A program made the position numbers and the translations under genes. A stretch of 42,673 bases of DNA from Paenirhodobacter populi (GTDB taxonomy: Bacteria; Pseudomonadota; Alphaproteobacteria; Rhodobacterales; Rhodobacteraceae), in assembly GCF_004022215.1 (NCBI RefSeq), contig NZ_SAUZ01000031.1, positions 1-42,673 on the forward strand. Direction: 5' to 3'. The stretch's first letter is position 1. Each line of letters opens with the position of its first letter. The notes below the pieces were generated by a model. That model worked only from the letters and a program-made list of their open reading frames with translations. It made no database searches and had not been told where the DNA came from. Of this stretch, positions 24,064 through 32,710 are shown in pieces.

Positions 24064-25920
24064 CTATTTCGACTTGCGCAGGCGCCTGTAGAATGTCGAT
24101 CTGTCGATTTTCGCCGCCCGGGCCGCAGCGGTAACATTCCCACCATACTCATTCAGAAATTGCAGCAATGCATCCTCCGACGTGCCATTTGTCGGTAAAC
24201 TGGCGGAGGAGGCACGATCCGTTATCACTGCCGGAAGGTGGATGGGCAAGACAGAAGCACCATCGCACATTGCCGCGGCGAGTTCGCAAAGATTGATGAT
24301 CTCCCGCACATTTCCGGGCCAGGCGTAGGACAGCAGCAGGTCCATCGCCTGAGGCGAGAAGCATGGTTTGCCTTCAGTGGCGGCGGAGATATTCTGGATC
24401 AGCCACTCCAAGTCAGTACGCGCGCGGACCGGTGGAATGTCAAGCACCAGCCCGTTCAGCCGGTAATACAGATCCTGCCGGAACTGTCCCTGCGCCACCA
24501 GTTCAGCCAAGTCGCGATGCGACGCAGAGATCACGCGGACGTTCACCGGTTCGGCCTTCGTGGCACCGACAGGCAGCACTTCTCGTTCGGACAGCACGCG
24601 CAGCAGCCGTGCCTGCAAGCCCATCGGCATGTCGCCGATCTCGTCCAGAAACAGCGTGCCACCATTCGCCTCGCGGATGAGACCTTTCTTGCCGCGGGCA
24701 TGCGCGCCGGTAAAGGCGTTGGGGGCGTAGCCGAAAAGCTCGCTTTCGATCAGCGCCTCGGGCAGGGCCGCGCAGTTGATTGCGACGAAAGGCCCGCGTC
24801 GGCGAGAGGAGTCATGCATGGCCCGCGCAATGAATTCCTTCCCGGTGCCGGTCTCGCCCCGCAGGATGACACTGATCTGCCGGTCCACGACCCTGGCGGC
24901 ACGTTCCGCCAGATGACGCATGGCGGGATCCCCGTCATGTATAGCCCGCAACGGCTTTGGCACTGCGTGCTCGACGGCCCGGCGAGGCGGCGCGGTCGGC
25001 GGGACCGAGCGTGCGAAGATGAAGCCGCCGGACTGCATCTCCAATGCGCCATCTACCGGAGCCATCGCGCGCGAGAGCTTGGGCAGATCGTCCAGATCAT
25101 AAGAAAAAATCTCGTCGAACCGCTGACCGATCAATGCCTTGCTTGATTTTTGACCAAGAAGTGCAAGCGCATTGTTGGTCATACCCGCGATGCATCCATC
25201 CGCGCCGATGGCCAGCGCCGCCATCGGATCCACATCAAGAAATTCAGACGACAGGTTCAGCCGCAGGATCCAGTCCGCGCGATGACATCGGACGAGGTTC
25301 GCCATCTCTATCCGCCGGGCGCAGGATTTCATCACCTCCAGCGTCAGGGCCTGGCTCATCTTGTCCTGAGGCGGCTCCAGATGCGACAGATCCAGCGCCC
25401 CCACCAGCTTTCCCTGCGCGGAGTGGATCGGTACCGCGGTGCAGGAAAGGGACGTCAGTGCCATGTCGAAATGGTCGCCGCGATGCACGGTAATGGGCCG
25501 CCCGGTGGCGAGGCAGGCACCCACTCCATTCGTGCCGACATTGCTCTCGTGCCATTCCGAGCCCGAAATCAGCCCTGCATGGCGCACCTCCCGGTCCAAT
25601 TCGGTATCGCCGATGGTATCGACGGTGACGCCGTGTGCATTCGCGAGCATCAGCACATAGCCCATCGCGTTTACCCGGCGATAGAGATCCTCCATACCGT
25701 GCCGAGCCATGCCCAGCAATTCCTCTGAATCCTGCCGGTGGTTGTTCAACTCCTGTGCGGTGACGATTCGTGGTCCCGTATGTCTGCCCGGATCCAACTG
25801 ATGTTCAATGACGCAGCGTCGCCAAGAGGCCAGCACATCCGCATCCCGACGCGAATTCTGCCCTTCGGCCACGCCGATGACTTCCAGGACATGCGCCCCG
25901 GCGTTCGACCTTCCTCCCAT
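24064..25920 (-). CDS. acoR: sigma-54-dependent activator of acetoin catabolism, AcoR-like
   Basis: A protein of about 618 residues built as AcoR. An N-terminal sensor opens DVLASWRRCVIEHQLDP, with a GAF domain at about 60-205 (WHESNVGTNGVGACLATGRP). A PAS-like linker follows, then an AAA+ domain with Walker A GETGTGKE at 355-362 and Walker B GGTLFLDEIG at 420-429. The C-terminal Fis-type HTH reads NVTAAARAAKIDRSTFYRRL. The sigma-54 contact loop reads NAFTGA (401-406) instead of GAFTGA. The ATG at 25920 has GGGAGGAGCC ahead, so it was preferred over a frame start at 25956. The gene follows the butanediol dehydrogenase gene by 81 bases on the same strand. It is expected to activate the sigma-54 promoter at 33750. 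Confidence 0.9.
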   Translation of the reverse strand: MGGRSNAGAHVLEVIGVAEGQNSRRDADVLASWRRCVIEHQLDPGRHTGPRIVTAQELNNHRQDSEELLGMARHGMEDLYRRVNAMGYVLMLANAHGVTVDTIGDTELDREVRHAGLISGSEWHESNVGTNGVGACLATGRPITVHRGDHFDMALTSLSCTAVPIHSAQGKLVGALDLSHLEPPQDKMSQALTLEVMKSCARRIEMANLVRCHRADWILRLNLSSEFLDVDPMAALAIGADGCIAGMTNNALALLGQKSSKALIGQRFDEIFSYDLDDLPKLSRAMAPVDGALEMQSGGFIFARSVPPTAPPRRAVEHAVPKPLRAIHDGDPAMRHLAERAARVVDRQISVILRGETGTGKEFIARAMHDSSRRRGPFVAINCAALPEALIESELFGYAPNAFTGAHARGKKGLIREANGGTLFLDEIGDMPMGLQARLLRVLSEREVLPVGATKAEPVNVRVISASHRDLAELVAQGQFRQDLYYRLNGLVLDIPPVRARTDLEWLIQNISAATEGKPCFSPQAMDLLLSYAWPGNVREIINLCELAAAMCDGASVLPIHLPAVITDRASSASLPTNGTSEDALLQFLNEYGGNVTAAARAAKIDRSTFYRRLRKSK

Positions 25921-26001
25921 TGGCTCCTCCCAAAGCCTCCGGGGCGAAAATAGCACGTTCTTCGCCCCGGTGTGGAACTGTATTACATGATCAGCCCTCT
26001 T

Positions 26002-27126
26002 TCAGCGTGAAAGATCGATTAGGATCTTGAGCTGCGTTCCGGCCGGGTCCAGCAACGCCTCGAACCCCTCGGCCACGGCCTGATCCAGGGCGATCCGCTT
26101 CGTCACCACCCGGCTGGCAGGGATCGCCCCCGAGGCGATCAGCTCGATGGTGCGGGGCCAGCTATGCGTCGGATAGCACCACGAACCCCGGATCTCGACA
26201 TTCTTGAAGGTCAACTGGAAGAAATCCACACTGCCCTTACCCGCCATCAAGCCGGTCTGCACGATCACGCCCTGCTTTCTGACGGCGTCGAGACAGGATT
26301 GCAGCGCGCGCTCGTTGCCCACGCATTCCAGCGCCACATCGCAGCCGATGCCGTCCAGTGTGGCCGCGCCCACCACGTCGCCCACGTTTTCCCTGGCGGG
26401 GTTGATGGTGATGACGCCGGGCACCACCTCGCGCGCCAGGGCCAGCCGCGTCTCGTTCACGTCAGAGGCGAAAAGCCGTGTCGCGCCGAAGGCCCGTGCC
26501 GTGAGCAATGCAAGGATGCCGATGGGACCGGCGCCGGTAACCAGCACCGAATCGCCCGCTGTCACCCGACCCCTGTCGCAGGCATAGACCACCACGGCGG
26601 TCGGCTCGACCAGCGCGGCTTCTTCATCCGACATCTCGGCCGGGATCTTTTCGACATTGTAATCGTTCAGCAGCGCCATTTCCGACATGCCGCCCGAATG
26701 CCAGCTAAGCCCGACCAGCGCGAGACTGCCCGACAGGTTATGCCAACCGCGATCGGCGAAATACTCGCCGCCGCGCGGCATGATCAGCGGCTGGACAGCG
26801 ACGCGGTCTCCCACCACGACTTTGGTGACGCCTTCGCCCACGGCCACGACCTCGCCCCCGAACTCGTGGCCCAGCACCTGCGGATAAACCGCGCCGGAAT
26901 AGGGATGCGGCTCGGTCGGGACAAAGATCGGGCCGCTGGCATATTCGTGCAGGTCGGTGCCACAGATGCCGACGAAACGATTGCGGATCAAGACCTGCCC
27001 CGGTCCGGGCTGCCCGGGCCTGGCGATGTTCTCGATCCTCAGATCCTTCGCGGCGTGGAAGCGCAGCGCCCGCATGGTTCTGGTCTCCGCTGAGGCGCGC
27101 GTCATGGTTGCGTTCTCAATCGACAT
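26002..27126 (-). CDS. 2,3-butanediol dehydrogenase-like, medium-chain (zinc) dehydrogenase
   Basis: A 374-residue MDR-family enzyme. The catalytic zinc Cys is in VGICGTDLHEYASGP, followed by the GHEFGGEVVAVGEG motif, VEPTAVVVYACDRG, and a Rossmann motif VTGAGPIGILALLTARAFGA. The DLHEY motif is typical of butanediol dehydrogenases, which interconvert 2,3-butanediol and acetoin with NAD(H). The segment where many relatives hold four structural-zinc cysteines reads PRGGEYFADRGWHNLSG and has none. The ATG at 27126 overlaps the end of the membrane-protein gene by 11 bases. Its place in the acetoin locus supports feeding butanediol into the acetoin dehydrogenase. Confidence 0.88.
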   Translation of the reverse strand: MSIENATMTRASAETRTMRALRFHAAKDLRIENIARPGQPGPGQVLIRNRFVGICGTDLHEYASGPIFVPTEPHPYSGAVYPQVLGHEFGGEVVAVGEGVTKVVVGDRVAVQPLIMPRGGEYFADRGWHNLSGSLALVGLSWHSGGMSEMALLNDYNVEKIPAEMSDEEAALVEPTAVVVYACDRGRVTAGDSVLVTGAGPIGILALLTARAFGATRLFASDVNETRLALAREVVPGVITINPARENVGDVVGAATLDGIGCDVALECVGNERALQSCLDAVRKQGVIVQTGLMAGKGSVDFFQLTFKNVEIRGSWCYPTHSWPRTIELIASGAIPASRVVTKRIALDQAVAEGFEALLDPAGTQLKILIDLSR

Positions 27127-28177
27127 CTTCCCAACTCCCTGAAGTTTTCTGACCTGCCCAGAGGTAGGGCCGGTCGTTTCCGAATCCGAAAAGCAGCGCG
27201 ATCACAAAGGACCAGTGCGTGCCCATGTATGCGTATGTCAGCGCCTCGTTCATGTCGGTGAAGACTGACCCGACCAGGCTGGCGAGAAAGAGGGTGACAA
27301 TGGTTGTCACTATCACGCAGAACAGACAGGCGAGAATGCCGCCCCAGGGCATCGGGATGAGCGTGAAGGGCCAGTTCCTGAGCTGGATCAACAGCGCGTA
27401 AGAGACCGAGCAGGCCACCATGAACCACAGAAGCCAACGCGGGTCGGAAAAGTAGCCGATCGTCCAGAACGTCCCCACCCCGGGCGCTTCCGTGTCCCAG
27501 ACCCCGATGCCCGAACTGATCGCAAGGAAGCAGATGACGACGAGGAACAGGATCCCGATTTGCGCCAGCGCCTTGCCCGGCTGGGTCATGCGCCGGGTCA
27601 GATAGGCGAGCACTCCCGAAGCCGAGCCCATCTCGATGAAGGGAAACCACCAGGCCGGGATCCAGCGGATGCTGGAATTCGTGACCACATAGGTCAGGAA
27701 TGCGATCATCACCAGCAGGATGAAGAACTGCCGATGCGGCGGCATTCCCGCCACGATCCAGTTCTCGCCCGCGAACGAAAAAAAGGCGATGAAGAAAAAG
27801 ATGCATCCGATGATTGGAAACACCCAGTCCGCATCAAGACCCGCCCAGTAAATGCCCTTGGCCGACAGCCATCCGACCAACCACGCCACCGCCAGCGTGA
27901 CGAACCCGCGCGTCACCGGGTCTTCTATCCGATGGAAGGGAAAGCCGCCGCTCACCACGCTGAGGAGCACCCACCAGAGCGCCATGAGCTGCCAAGTGAC
28001 GTTGTCGAGCCAGTACATCTCCGCAATCTGATCGCCAGCCCAAGGGCCGATCGGTGCGGCCTTGACGATCAGGTTCACGACGAAGCATGAGACGATGCCC
28101 AGTCCGAAGATCAGGCCGAGCCCTCCGAGCGCGTTTGGCAACCGCGCAGGCGCCACCTCTATAGCTGTTGTTTGCAT
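27116..28177 (-). CDS. polytopic membrane protein of unknown function in the acetoin locus
   Basis: A 353-residue protein with about nine or ten hydrophobic segments (for example LGGLGLIFGLGIVSCFVVNL, FPIIGCIFFFIAFFSFAG, GILACLFCVIVTTIVTLFL), rich in Trp and Phe. No transporter-family signature was recognised. The unusual aromatic-rich loops (EMYWLDNVTWQLMALWWVL) suggest a specific ligand or lipid role. It is translationally coupled to the butanediol dehydrogenase (11-bp overlap) and has a GGTGAGGAC ribosome site. Location suggests uptake of acetoin or butanediol, or a membrane step of their oxidation, but that is guesswork from context. Confidence 0.75.
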   Translation of the reverse strand: MQTTAIEVAPARLPNALGGLGLIFGLGIVSCFVVNLIVKAAPIGPWAGDQIAEMYWLDNVTWQLMALWWVLLSVVSGGFPFHRIEDPVTRGFVTLAVAWLVGWLSAKGIYWAGLDADWVFPIIGCIFFFIAFFSFAGENWIVAGMPPHRQFFILLVMIAFLTYVVTNSSIRWIPAWWFPFIEMGSASGVLAYLTRRMTQPGKALAQIGILFLVVICFLAISSGIGVWDTEAPGVGTFWTIGYFSDPRWLLWFMVACSVSYALLIQLRNWPFTLIPMPWGGILACLFCVIVTTIVTLFLASLVGSVFTDMNEALTYAYMGTHWSFVIALLFGFGNDRPYLWAGQKTSGSWEDVD

Positions 28178-28336
28178 GTCCTCACCTGTTCTTGTTCGGT
28201 TTGGTCTCTGCCCCCCGAGGGGTGGGCCGGAACGCAGATGTCTCCCTCCTCTGCCGGCTCGCTGCCGGATTCATGATTCGGCACCTGAAGAAAAATCACT
28301 TCGGAAAAGCGATATCGGGGCGCCCGGCCGGGATCG

Positions 28337-28351
28337 CCCGCCAGCGGCGGG
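28337..28351. promoter_or_regulatory. small GC hairpin in the 220-bp gap within the acetoin locus
   Basis: CCCGCC and GGCGGG pair around a 3-base loop inside the only large gap of the locus (28178-28400). It could be a transcript-processing or attenuating hairpin. No T run follows. Other short G/C palindromes lie nearby (about 28320-28333 and 28367-28383). Confidence 0.3.
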
Positions 28352-28400
28352 GGATGCCCCTGGCCCGCGGGTCCCTTCGCGGGATGGAGGTGCTGCGCTT

Positions 28401-28745
28401 TCATGAGGGGCCTCCATCCAGTTCGTCAAAGGCCGCCAGCGCCTTGGCGGCATAGACCGTGCCCGGCCCGCCGGACATCTCGATGGCGATGGCAAGAACC
28501 TCGATGAATTCGTCGCGGCTGGCGCCATGGGTCTTGGCCTCGGCGGTGTGGAAGATGATGCAATCCTCGCAGCCACGCCCGATGGCGACGGCAAGGGCGA
28601 TCATCTCCTTGATCGCCGGACCGAGCCTGCCCTCGCGGCTCGCGGCGGCCATCAGCCCGCGGAATGCGGACATGGTTTTGCCGTCGGCTTTGTAGAGCAC
28701 GGCCGCGCGGGCGTTCGCCTCGGCCAGTTTCTGTTTCGCGCTCAT
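28401..28745 (-). CDS. AhpD-like / carboxymuconolactone decarboxylase-family protein
   Basis: A 114-residue protein with the AhpD/CMD helical fold and its redox motif: KEMIALAVAIGRGCEDCIIF gives the C-x-x-C pair, followed by HT, as in peroxidase-partner proteins. The ending YAAKALAAFDELDG is usual for the family. The start at 28745 overlaps the SDR stop as ATGA. Members act as disulfide reductants or peroxidases, and family proteins of this kind are often found beside dehydrogenase operons. A role in protecting the lipoyl enzyme complex is conceivable but not shown. Confidence 0.85.
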   Translation of the reverse strand: MSAKQKLAEANARAAVLYKADGKTMSAFRGLMAAASREGRLGPAIKEMIALAVAIGRGCEDCIIFHTAEAKTHGASRDEFIEVLAIAIEMSGGPGTVYAAKALAAFDELDGGPS

Positions 28746-29530
28746 ACCAGCACCATGCCGCCGTCCACGACCAGACTTTGCCCGGTCATGTAGTCCGACC
28801 CGGCCGAGGCGAGGAAGATCGAGACCCCGGCCAGATCCTCGGGGTGCGAGGGGCGGCCCAGCAGGATGCCGGCGGAAAACCCCTCGAATGCCTCGTTGTC
28901 GCGGCTGGTCAGGCCTTCGTCCTTGAAACCCTTGTCGATCAGCTTCCACATGTCGGTGGCAACCACGCCGGGGCAGATGGCATTGACATTGATGCGGTGC
29001 TTGCCAAAGGCGCGGGCGGCGGCCTGGGTCAGCGCCACCACGGCGAATTTGCTGGCCGAGTAATGCGCCAGCGGCTCGTAGCCCTGCTTGCCGGCGATGC
29101 TGGCGGTGTTGATGATCTTGCCGCCACCGCCCTGCGCGATGAACTGTTTCGAGGCCTCCTGAATGCCGATCAGCACGCCCATGGCGTTCACGTCCATGAC
29201 ACGGTGCCAGTCGTCCTCGGTGATGTCGTTGAACTGCTTGACCTGTGCGATGCCGGCATTGTTGAACATCGCATCCAGCCGTCCGTAGCTGCTGACGGTC
29301 CGGGCGATCAGCGCCCGGGTGCTGGCGCGGTCGGTGACATCGACCGCGAGGCCGATGGCCTGCCCTCCGGCTTCGCGGATCTCGGCGGCGGTGGCCTCTG
29401 CGGTTTCGGCGTTGATGTCGGCGATGACCACGCGGGCGCCAGCCTGCGCCAGCCCCTCGGCGATCGAACGGCCGATGCCGCGGCCCGAGCCGGTGACGAT
29501 GATCGACCGGTCTTCAATGGAATTGCTCAT
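28742..29530 (-). CDS. SDR family acetoin reductase / butanediol dehydrogenase-like protein
   Basis: A 262-residue classical SDR with TGSGRGIG near residue 13, FNNAGIAQV near 89, YSASK near 159 and a SDYMTGQSLVVDGG ending. Overall it is like the meso-butanediol/acetoin (diacetyl) reductases of the BudC/ButA type. It sits directly after a terminator hairpin at 29548-29576, with GGGAGGAAAGAC as ribosome site, and its stop is coupled to the AhpD-like gene. With the zinc dehydrogenase at 26002 it gives the locus two unrelated enzymes for the acetoin/butanediol step, perhaps for different stereoisomers. Confidence 0.87.
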   Translation of the reverse strand: MSNSIEDRSIIVTGSGRGIGRSIAEGLAQAGARVVIADINAETAEATAAEIREAGGQAIGLAVDVTDRASTRALIARTVSSYGRLDAMFNNAGIAQVKQFNDITEDDWHRVMDVNAMGVLIGIQEASKQFIAQGGGGKIINTASIAGKQGYEPLAHYSASKFAVVALTQAAARAFGKHRINVNAICPGVVATDMWKLIDKGFKDEGLTSRDNEAFEGFSAGILLGRPSHPEDLAGVSIFLASAGSDYMTGQSLVVDGGMVLV

Positions 29531-29547
29531 GTCTTTCCTCCCTCTGG

Positions 29548-29576
29548 AAAAGGCCGCCCCGCGCCTCGGGGCGGCC
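29548..29576 (-). terminator. intrinsic terminator between acoC and the SDR gene
   Basis: On the minus strand GGCCGCCCCG, a 5-base loop and CGGGGCGGCC form a perfect 10-bp G/C stem followed by TTTT. It stands 8 bases after the acoC stop and just before the SDR ribosome site. It should end most acoXABC transcripts, with some read-through, or be controlled. Confidence 0.8.
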
Positions 29577-29583
29577 TGCTGTT

Positions 29584-30687
29584 TCAGGCGATGAAATCGC
29601 GGATCAGCCGGTTCACCTCGGCGGATTGCTCCATCTGGACCATGTGGCCGGCGTTGGGGATGATGCTGGTCCGGGCTCCCGGCAGGGCACCGGCATGGGC
29701 GGCGGGGATGATGGCATCCGCCTCGCCCCAGATCACCTGCGCCGGCACCCCGCCGGCGGCCAGCCCCGCGCCGATCTGCTGCGCCTGCCGACCGCCCTTG
29801 AAGAGGGCCGCCGACAGGTCGGACAGGAAATCCTGCACCCCGTCCAACCGCTTGAACTTCAACAGATCCTCTACCATCGCGCGGCTGACCAGCCCCTGAT
29901 CCTTGAACAGATGCGCCAGCACGGGTTTCAGATCCCTGCGCCCGGTCGCGGCGACGAAGCCGTCGATATAGCCGGCGTTGATTTCATCCCCCAGTCCGGC
30001 CGGGCAGATCAGCGTGACCGAGGCCACACGCTCGGACGCGCTGATCGCCACCGAACCCGCGATCAGCCCGCCCATCGAGTGGCCCGCCAGATGCACCCTG
30101 CCGGCACCGATATGGTCAAGAAAGGCCAGAACCGTATCCACCATCAGCCCCAGCCCGGCCGGCCGCGCCGACTTGACCGACTGGCCATGGCCAGGCAGGT
30201 CCAGCGCATAGACCGGCGCGCTTTCGGCCAGGACATCAATGTTGAACAGCCAGTTGTCCAGATCGCCGCCAAAGCCGTGGATCAGCACCAGCGGCACCCC
30301 TTCGCCCGGGCGTTCCGCATAGCGGATGCGGCCGGCAGGCAGCTCGACGAATTGATAGGCGGGGCCTTCATCGTCTTCCTCGCCTCCGGCAGAAGGTGTC
30401 TCATAGGCGGCGACATAGGCGTCGATTTCCGCGTCCGGCACGCTCGCCGGCGCCATCACTCCCAAGAGGGCGCGGACGGGATAGGTCTCGCCCTCGACGC
30501 CGACGCGACGGCGCAGCAACCCGCCATCCGCCGCCTCGACGACATTGGCGATCTTGTCGGTCTCGACATCCATGATCTCGTCACCCGGCGCGATGACCGC
30601 GCCTTCGGCCACATGCCATGCGGCAAGTTTGCCCTCTCGCATCGACAGACCCCATTTCGGCATCAGGATGGGGGTGATTTTCTCCAT
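29584..30687 (-). CDS. acoC: acetoin dehydrogenase E2 component (lipoyl domain plus alpha/beta-hydrolase fold)
   Basis: A protein of about 367 residues in the AcoC layout. A lipoyl domain comes first (LMPKWGLSMREG, lipoylation Lys45 in DVETDKIAN). An acidic linker (GGEEDDEG) follows, then an alpha/beta-hydrolase fold with VLIHGFGGDLDNW, nucleophile motif GHSMGG, an acid in VIWGEADAIIP and His in NAGHMVQME. AcoC transfers the acetyl group from the E1-bound intermediate of acetoin to CoA, giving acetyl-CoA, while E1 releases acetaldehyde. The ATG at 30687 is one base from the acoB stop. No E3 (dihydrolipoyl dehydrogenase) gene is in the locus, so a shared one must serve. Confidence 0.93.
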   Translation of the reverse strand: MEKITPILMPKWGLSMREGKLAAWHVAEGAVIAPGDEIMDVETDKIANVVEAADGGLLRRRVGVEGETYPVRALLGVMAPASVPDAEIDAYVAAYETPSAGGEEDDEGPAYQFVELPAGRIRYAERPGEGVPLVLIHGFGGDLDNWLFNIDVLAESAPVYALDLPGHGQSVKSARPAGLGLMVDTVLAFLDHIGAGRVHLAGHSMGGLIAGSVAISASERVASVTLICPAGLGDEINAGYIDGFVAATGRRDLKPVLAHLFKDQGLVSRAMVEDLLKFKRLDGVQDFLSDLSAALFKGGRQAQQIGAGLAAGGVPAQVIWGEADAIIPAAHAGALPGARTSIIPNAGHMVQMEQSAEVNRLIRDFIA

Positions 30688-30688
30688 G

Positions 30689-31696
30689 TCAGTTCTCCAG
30701 CGTCTTGCGAACCGCCGCGGCGATGCGTTCGGCAGAGGGCACATAGATATCTTCGAGCGCGGGCGAGAAGGGCACAGGCGCATGCGGCGGCGTCACCATC
30801 TGGATGGGCGCCTTCAGCGATTCAAAGGCGTCCTGCGCCACGTTGGCCGAGATATCGGCGGCGATGGAACAGCGCGGGTTCGCCTCGTCGACGCAGATCA
30901 GCCGGCCGGTCGTCTCGACGCTTTCAAGGACCGTATCCATGTCGATGGGCGACAGCGTGCGCAGGTCGATCACCTCCACCTCAATGCCGTCCTTTTTCAG
31001 CATCCCGGCCGCTTCCAGCGAACGCCCGACCATCTGGCCATAGGTGACGATGGTGGCGTCGCGGCCCTCGCGCACGATATTCGCCTCGCCAAAGGGAATG
31101 GTATAGGGTTCCTCGGGCACGTCGCAGGTGCTGGCATACAGATTCTTGTGCTCAAGAAAGATCACCGGATCGTTGTCGCGGATCGACTGGATCAGCAGGC
31201 CCTTGCAGTCATAGGCGTTCGAGGGGCAAACGACCTTGAGCCCCGGCAGATGCGTGAACAGCGGCGTGAGCATCTGGCTGTGCTGGCCCGCCGCGCGAAA
31301 GCCCGCGCCGCACATCGCCCGGATCACCACCGGGGTTTCCGCCTTTCCGCCGAACATGTAGCGGAACTTGGCCGCCTGGTTGAATACCTGGTCCAGACAG
31401 ACGCCGATGAAATCAACGAACATCAGCTCGGCCACCGGCCGCAAGCCCGCCGTCGCCGCCCCCACTGCCGCGCCGACATAGGCGCTTTCCGACAGTGGAG
31501 TGTCGATCATCTGTCCGGGGTGCTTGGCGTAAAGCCCCTTGCTGACGCCAAGGACGCCGCCCCATGCGTCATCCTCGCCCTTCGCGCCGGCGCCGCCGAC
31601 GATATCCTCGCCCATCATGATCACGGTGGGGTCGCGGGTCATTTCCTGATCCAGCGCCTCGTTCACCGCGTCCTTCATGCTGATGATGCGTGCCAT
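30689..31696 (-). CDS. acoB: acetoin dehydrogenase E1 component, beta subunit
   Basis: A 335-residue transketolase-like beta subunit. It shows VIMMGEDIVGGAGAKG near the start, then DTPLSESAYVGAAVGAATAG and the FVDFIGVCLDQVFNQAAKFR segment. ATIVTYGQMVGRSLEAA opens the C-terminal half. It pairs with AcoA to form the thiamine-diphosphate E1 that splits acetoin (oxidatively, using an artificial acceptor in assays and lipoate in vivo). Gaps to acoA (13 bases) and acoC (1 base) are operon-like. Confidence 0.94.
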   Translation of the reverse strand: MARIISMKDAVNEALDQEMTRDPTVIMMGEDIVGGAGAKGEDDAWGGVLGVSKGLYAKHPGQMIDTPLSESAYVGAAVGAATAGLRPVAELMFVDFIGVCLDQVFNQAAKFRYMFGGKAETPVVIRAMCGAGFRAAGQHSQMLTPLFTHLPGLKVVCPSNAYDCKGLLIQSIRDNDPVIFLEHKNLYASTCDVPEEPYTIPFGEANIVREGRDATIVTYGQMVGRSLEAAGMLKKDGIEVEVIDLRTLSPIDMDTVLESVETTGRLICVDEANPRCSIAADISANVAQDAFESLKAPIQMVTPPHAPVPFSPALEDIYVPSAERIAAAVRKTLEN

Positions 31697-31709
31697 GGTC
31701 TCTCCTCCC

Positions 31710-32690
31710 TCAATAGGACACGTAAACGTCGGTGGTCAGTTGCTCGGGTCGGGGGTGCGGCGCGGCGATGGCCTCGTCCACGGCCGCGTTGATCAGCGCG
31801 GCGACCTCGGCATCGATGGCGTCAAGCTCGGCCGCGTCGATCACCCCGACCTCGGTCACTTTCTGGCGGAAAAGCGTCAGGCAATCATTGTGCGCGCGGT
31901 TGTATTCGTTCTCACCCGGCGCCTTGTAGGTCTGGGCATCGCCCTCGAAATGACCGAAGAAACGGACGTTCTTGCATTCCAGAAGCGTCGGTCCCGCGCC
32001 TTCGCGGGCGCGCTTGATCACCTCGCCCGCGGCCTCGTAGACTGCGAAGAAATCAAGGCCATCGACGGTGATCCCCGGCATGCCGAAGCCGGTCGCCCGG
32101 TCCACATAGCTGTCCGAGGCGGTGGCATAATCCACCGAGGTCGATTCCGCGTAACCGTTGTTTTCCACGACAAAGATCACCGGCAGGTTCCAGATCGCCG
32201 CCAGGTTCATGCTTTCCAGCACGGTGCCCTGGTTCGAGGCGCCATCGCCGAAAAAGGTGATGCCCACGCCGTCATGCTTCAGCTTCTGCGCCGCCAGCGC
32301 CGCGCCGCAGACCAGCGGCGCACCAGCGCCCAGAATGCCGTTCGCCCCCATCATGCCAAGCGACAGGTCGGCGATATGCATCGAGCCGCCCTTGCCGGCG
32401 CAGCAGCCGGTGGCCTTGCCATAGATCTCGGCCATCATCGCCTTGACGTCGACGCCCTTGGCGATGCAATGCCCGTGTCCGCGATGGGTCGAGGCGATGC
32501 GGTCGCGGTCGTGCAGATGCGCCATGATGCCCACCGCCGTCGCCTCTTCTCCGGCGTAGAGGTGGACAAATCCCGGAATCTCGCCGCGCGAGAAATCGAC
32601 ATGCAGCCGCTCTTCGAAATCGCGGATGGTGCGCATCTTTCGATAGGCGTCCAGAAGCTGCTCTTTCGGCAGCGGAAACGGATTGGACAT
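31710..32690 (-). CDS. acoA: acetoin dehydrogenase E1 component, alpha subunit
   Basis: A 326-residue protein with the E1-alpha pattern. Early it reads MRTIRDFEERLHVDFSRGEI and GFVHLYAGEEATAVG, then RGHGHCIAKG with GGKGGSMH-like GKGGSMHIAD, and the thiamine-diphosphate motif beginning GDGASNQGTVLESMN and ending VENN about 28 residues on. It binds ThDP with AcoB. The gene follows acoX by 20 bases. Nothing looks truncated. Confidence 0.94.
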   Translation of the reverse strand: MSNPFPLPKEQLLDAYRKMRTIRDFEERLHVDFSRGEIPGFVHLYAGEEATAVGIMAHLHDRDRIASTHRGHGHCIAKGVDVKAMMAEIYGKATGCCAGKGGSMHIADLSLGMMGANGILGAGAPLVCGAALAAQKLKHDGVGITFFGDGASNQGTVLESMNLAAIWNLPVIFVVENNGYAESTSVDYATASDSYVDRATGFGMPGITVDGLDFFAVYEAAGEVIKRAREGAGPTLLECKNVRFFGHFEGDAQTYKAPGENEYNRAHNDCLTLFRQKVTEVGVIDAAELDAIDAEVAALINAAVDEAIAAPHPRPEQLTTDVYVSY

Positions 32691-32710
32691 GAACTCCTCC
32701 CTGGTGTTCG

